Translations under genes and position numbers: made by a program | The notes under the pieces: generated by a model | What the model saw: only the letters and a program-made list of their open reading frames with translations | The model's database searches: none | Told to the model about the DNA's origin: nothing | Shown: positions 61,136 through 64,000 of the stretch, piece after piece | How positions within the stretch are numbered: the stretch's first letter is position 1 | How the letters are laid out: the number at the start of each line of letters is the position of its first letter | NCBI RefSeq assembly: GCF_024713945.1 | Contig: NC_134683.1 | Span: 4,217,501-4,281,500, forward strand | Reading direction: 5' to 3' | DNA length: 64,000 bases | Source of the DNA: Dermatophagoides farinae | Taxonomy: Eukaryota; Arthropoda; Arachnida; Sarcoptiformes; Pyroglyphidae

Positions 61136-63960
61136 TCAATTTGAATCAGAATTTGACAATGATTCTGCAAGATGATAATGTGCACGTCGTATTGATGCTA
61201 AACGTACACGTTCTTTTTCCAATGCATTTTCCAATTCCAATACTTTAACTTGACATTCCATTTCTGAACGTTTTGCTTGATGTAAAGATAATTTGGAAAA
61301 ATCTGTTTCAACTATAGACACAAACACATAAACCATGATGAATAGAAATACAAATAGTTTGTTCATATATAGTAGACTTACCATTGTCTTCAATCAATTT
61401 ACTACAATGTTTAGTGATGGCAATAATATTGCCAGTTTCTTGTAGCACAGATTTCGATGATTTCGATAGATTCGATAAATTCTGACTGGAAGAATCAGCT
61501 TTCACACGTGATGCGACGACTAGTTGAGCACAAGATGCAGCAATTTCTTGTGAAGCTGCCATTAATGCTTCGAATTTACCAGAACCGGAGATGATTTTAT
61601 CGGCTGTTTCACTGGTTTTTTTTCGTTTGAAAAAAACAAACAATTAATTTAATCATTTTTTTTGGCCACATGAAATACTACTTACACAAGAAGATTAGCA
61701 TCGGCAGCAACAGTTTTTGCGGCCGAAATTAAACCTTCAGTCCAACGATGATTACGTTGATAGAATTCTTTTATAGAAAAATTTCCTTTCTGTTTTGATG
61801 CAATTTCCAGCTGCAAATGTTTCGAATCAACAATCAATTGTCGAATTGCTTGCATCAATGCTGTACAGGCGGTAAGAATTTTACCATTCACTTCCAATTT
61901 GATTCCAGTTTGTTGAACATTTGATGCCGTTAACATTTGTTCAATTTTCGATACAGCATCTTGAATCGCTTGATCCATCTGTGCCATTTCTTTATTGAGC
62001 AATGATTCGAGGTCAAGATTTTTTTGATTCAAAGTTAATTCTGGTAATACTTTCTGGGTGATCACGTAAATATCTTGTAAACATTGTTTAATCTTTTCAA
62101 TGTAATCACCATTATCTTTATGGAAATCATTCAAAATCAATGGAACTAAATCGGTATTTAACTGCACCAAATGAACACATTTGTTGGACAATTCCTGTGA
62201 AAGATCAATATTAGCAATACTACGGACAGTTGTTTTGGAACAATTTATCATATAGAAAAGTTGATAATAATAATGGAATGCTTCAAGGAATAGTTCGATA
62301 GAATAGCCACGTGATTGAATCAAACGTTCATAATCACTGAATCTTGTAATTAATATCTGAATTTGTGTGCAAAAATATTGTGGACTACAATTGACTGATA
62401 AAAGGCCCAAATCCATTTCTTCATCAACTAATCGTTTAGATATTTTTGTTGATTCATTCAAAAGTGTAGCTATGAAATGATAAAAAAATTCAAATTAGGT
62501 TGAAAATATACGATCAATCAATATCTTACCGATAAATGTTTTGTTAGTTTTGTCAATTTGATTCGAATGCTCAAGTTTTTGTTTGGACAATTCTTGTCGT
62601 GCATGTTCCAATTGCGAAATCATTGATTGATATCTGTCATCAATATCTTTTTTCGAACATTTCAATGTTTCCAATTCATTTGCAACTTTTTCATATTGTT
62701 GTTGAACAAATTCTAGCTGTACTCTTAGTTCACCATTGATATTCGCAATGGAATCCATCTGTACATCTTTTTGATGATGATCATTTAATTGTTGCAACAA
62801 TGTCTTTGGATGAAAAAAATGATATAAATTAAGTGATGATCCATAATTTAATTTTCGGTCATTATAATTACCTCTTTTTCATTTTTCAATTGTTCCAATG
62901 ATTTCAACGTTGTGGCCAATTGTTTATCGTTTTCTGCTTTCTACAAACAAAACACTTCAATTACAAAAAAATATATCAATCGACAACCATACCGTTTTCA
63001 ATAGTTCAATATGTTCGGCACGAAACTTGTTATAAAATTCTTTCATTTTTGTAAATTTTGATGCCTGTTCTTCGGCTACACAGGATTTTTGTTTTTCCAT
63101 TTCAATTTTCATTTGTTCCACTTCACGTTCCATACGTTGGGCAGCGGCACATTCTAATTCAGCAATCTGTCGTTTATAATCATCCAATCGTTTTTCATAT
63201 TCAAATTTTGTTTGCTGCATTTCTACTTCTAATTCACCGATTCTATTACCGAATCTTTCAATGATACGATCCCTTTAACAACAACAACAACAAGAATGAA
63301 AAATTAAAATTCGAATTCATTCGCTCTTTCCACAAACTATGTATGACAAATTCTTACTTTTCTTCGATTAAATTACGTTCATGTGAAATGGTTTTATTTG
63401 CTTCATCATCTTGAAATGACCATACTAATGATTCATTTACTTTATCAGCATCATTCTTCAAGAAAAAAAATGAAAAATCAATAATCATCAATATTCATCA
63501 ACGATTTCCATCCAAAAAACTTACATCATCAAAAGTAAGATCAAGTAAATTATCTTCAATTGGTTCTTCATCTTGTTGTTCCGGTATAACCACAATCGGT
63601 GTAACATGGCTATGAAGATTTGATTGGACAAAAAAATTCGGTGGTTCCTATAAATAAAATCATTGAATTGAATTGGTTATTGTTTTGACAATTATCATTA
63701 TCAAAAAAAAAAAAAAAAAAAAATAAAAAATAAAAAATAATAATAAATAACCTCTGGCAATTGTGGCATTTCAATAAGATTCCTAATATATTGCAATCTG
63801 CTGTAATTGGAATAGAATGTCTTCAATCTTATGAGTAAGTGGAAAGATAATCATTATTATCATCATTGAGTTGTATTAATAGATAATTTTTGTCTAACTT
63901 ACAATTTAAATTGATTTAGAAATCGTTCTCTATGGCCCTCAAGCGTTGGATGTGGCAATG
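61136..63960 (-). CDS. Hip1: HIP1/HIP1R/Sla2-type clathrin-actin adaptor, 5' end beyond the window
   Basis: Ten exons seen: complement(join(61136..61311,61382..61611,61686..62469,62530..62803,62872..62940,62993..63272,63358..63455,63525..63647,63752..63827,63903..63960)), 721 codons, all phases consistent; an acceptor at 63961 shows that the gene continues right. The partial start is the end of the ANTH domain (HPTLEGHRERF, LKTFYSNYSRLQYI, MPQLPEEPPNFF). Then comes an acidic segment with DNLLDLTFDD, a candidate clathrin- or adaptor-binding site, a long coiled coil (exons 63272-62530), and the actin-binding I/LWEQ (THATCH) domain: EGLISAAKTVAADANLLVET, FEALMAASQEIAASCAQLVV and the final helix VKVLELENALEKERVRLASI. 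It links clathrin pits and PIP2 membranes to actin during endocytosis. The family member (HIP1 or HIP1R) cannot be separated, since arthropods have one. Confidence 0.95.
63703..63723. repeat. Poly-A tract in a HIP1 intron
   Basis: About 21 consecutive A, followed by A/T-rich sequence. On the gene strand it is a poly-T near the donor side of the intron. Confidence 0.9.
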
Positions 63961-64000
63961 CTATATATAATGTATGTAATAACAATAAATTGAATAGAAT

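Noticed and set aside
1-64000. tRNA, rRNA, snRNA or CRISPR features
   Set aside because: I looked for tRNA B-box words, U6-like starts and regularly spaced repeats and found none that hold together.

Overview
This is a very AT-rich animal nuclear window. It has short spliced introns (mostly 54-85 bp, GT-AG), dense homopolymer and trinucleotide (GAT/CAT, CAA) repeats, and developmental transcription factors beside housekeeping genes. A cellular RNA-dependent RNA polymerase, absent from insects and vertebrates but kept in mites and some other chelicerates, together with the tiny introns and base composition, points to an acariform mite, probably an astigmatid (dust or scab mite type). That assignment is inference.

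Layout. 1-5000: the 5' end of an unrecognised minus-strand gene at the left edge, then a pancreatic-type secreted lipase (+) facing a CLIP-type serine protease homolog (-) that lacks its catalytic serine. 5750-9090: a seven-exon lysosomal alpha-mannosidase (-). 9.1-20.9 kb: a gene-poor stretch leading to an intronless atonal-family bHLH gene (+). 25.2-30.0 kb: a five-exon RdRP (+). 31.7-32.6 kb: a decayed LINE ORF1. 37.5-38.6 kb: a neurogenin-like bHLH gene (+) with a probable distal promoter at 35.2 kb. 43.2-47.4 kb: unc-119 (-) and NADPH-cytochrome P450 reductase (-). 50.3-54.8 kb: Tim22 (+) converging on a class I myosin (-). 56.8-60.1 kb: an anoctamin-10 type gene (+) and a Tbx1-like T-box gene (-), whose stop codons are only 10 bp apart. 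61.1 kb to the right edge: HIP1/Sla2 (-), running off the window.

The genes belong to unrelated pathways: lysosomal glycan breakdown, microsomal electron transfer, mitochondrial import, endocytic actin linkage, membrane scrambling, RNA silencing and neural specification. No operon-like unit is seen. Exon boundaries were read by hand from GT/AG signals, frame continuity and family alignment. Most genes assemble without any break. Three (alpha-mannosidase, myosin I, neurogenin-like) contain what looks like a single-base frame break in otherwise well conserved sequence, which suggests either residual indel errors in the assembly or real lesions.

The most notable items are the animal RdRP, the frame breaks, a neurogenin-like bHLH with a much enlarged loop, a minimal T-box protein, the nearly touching convergent gene pair, and a recurring TAGATGGC word in intergenic DNA that resembles the CTCF core.
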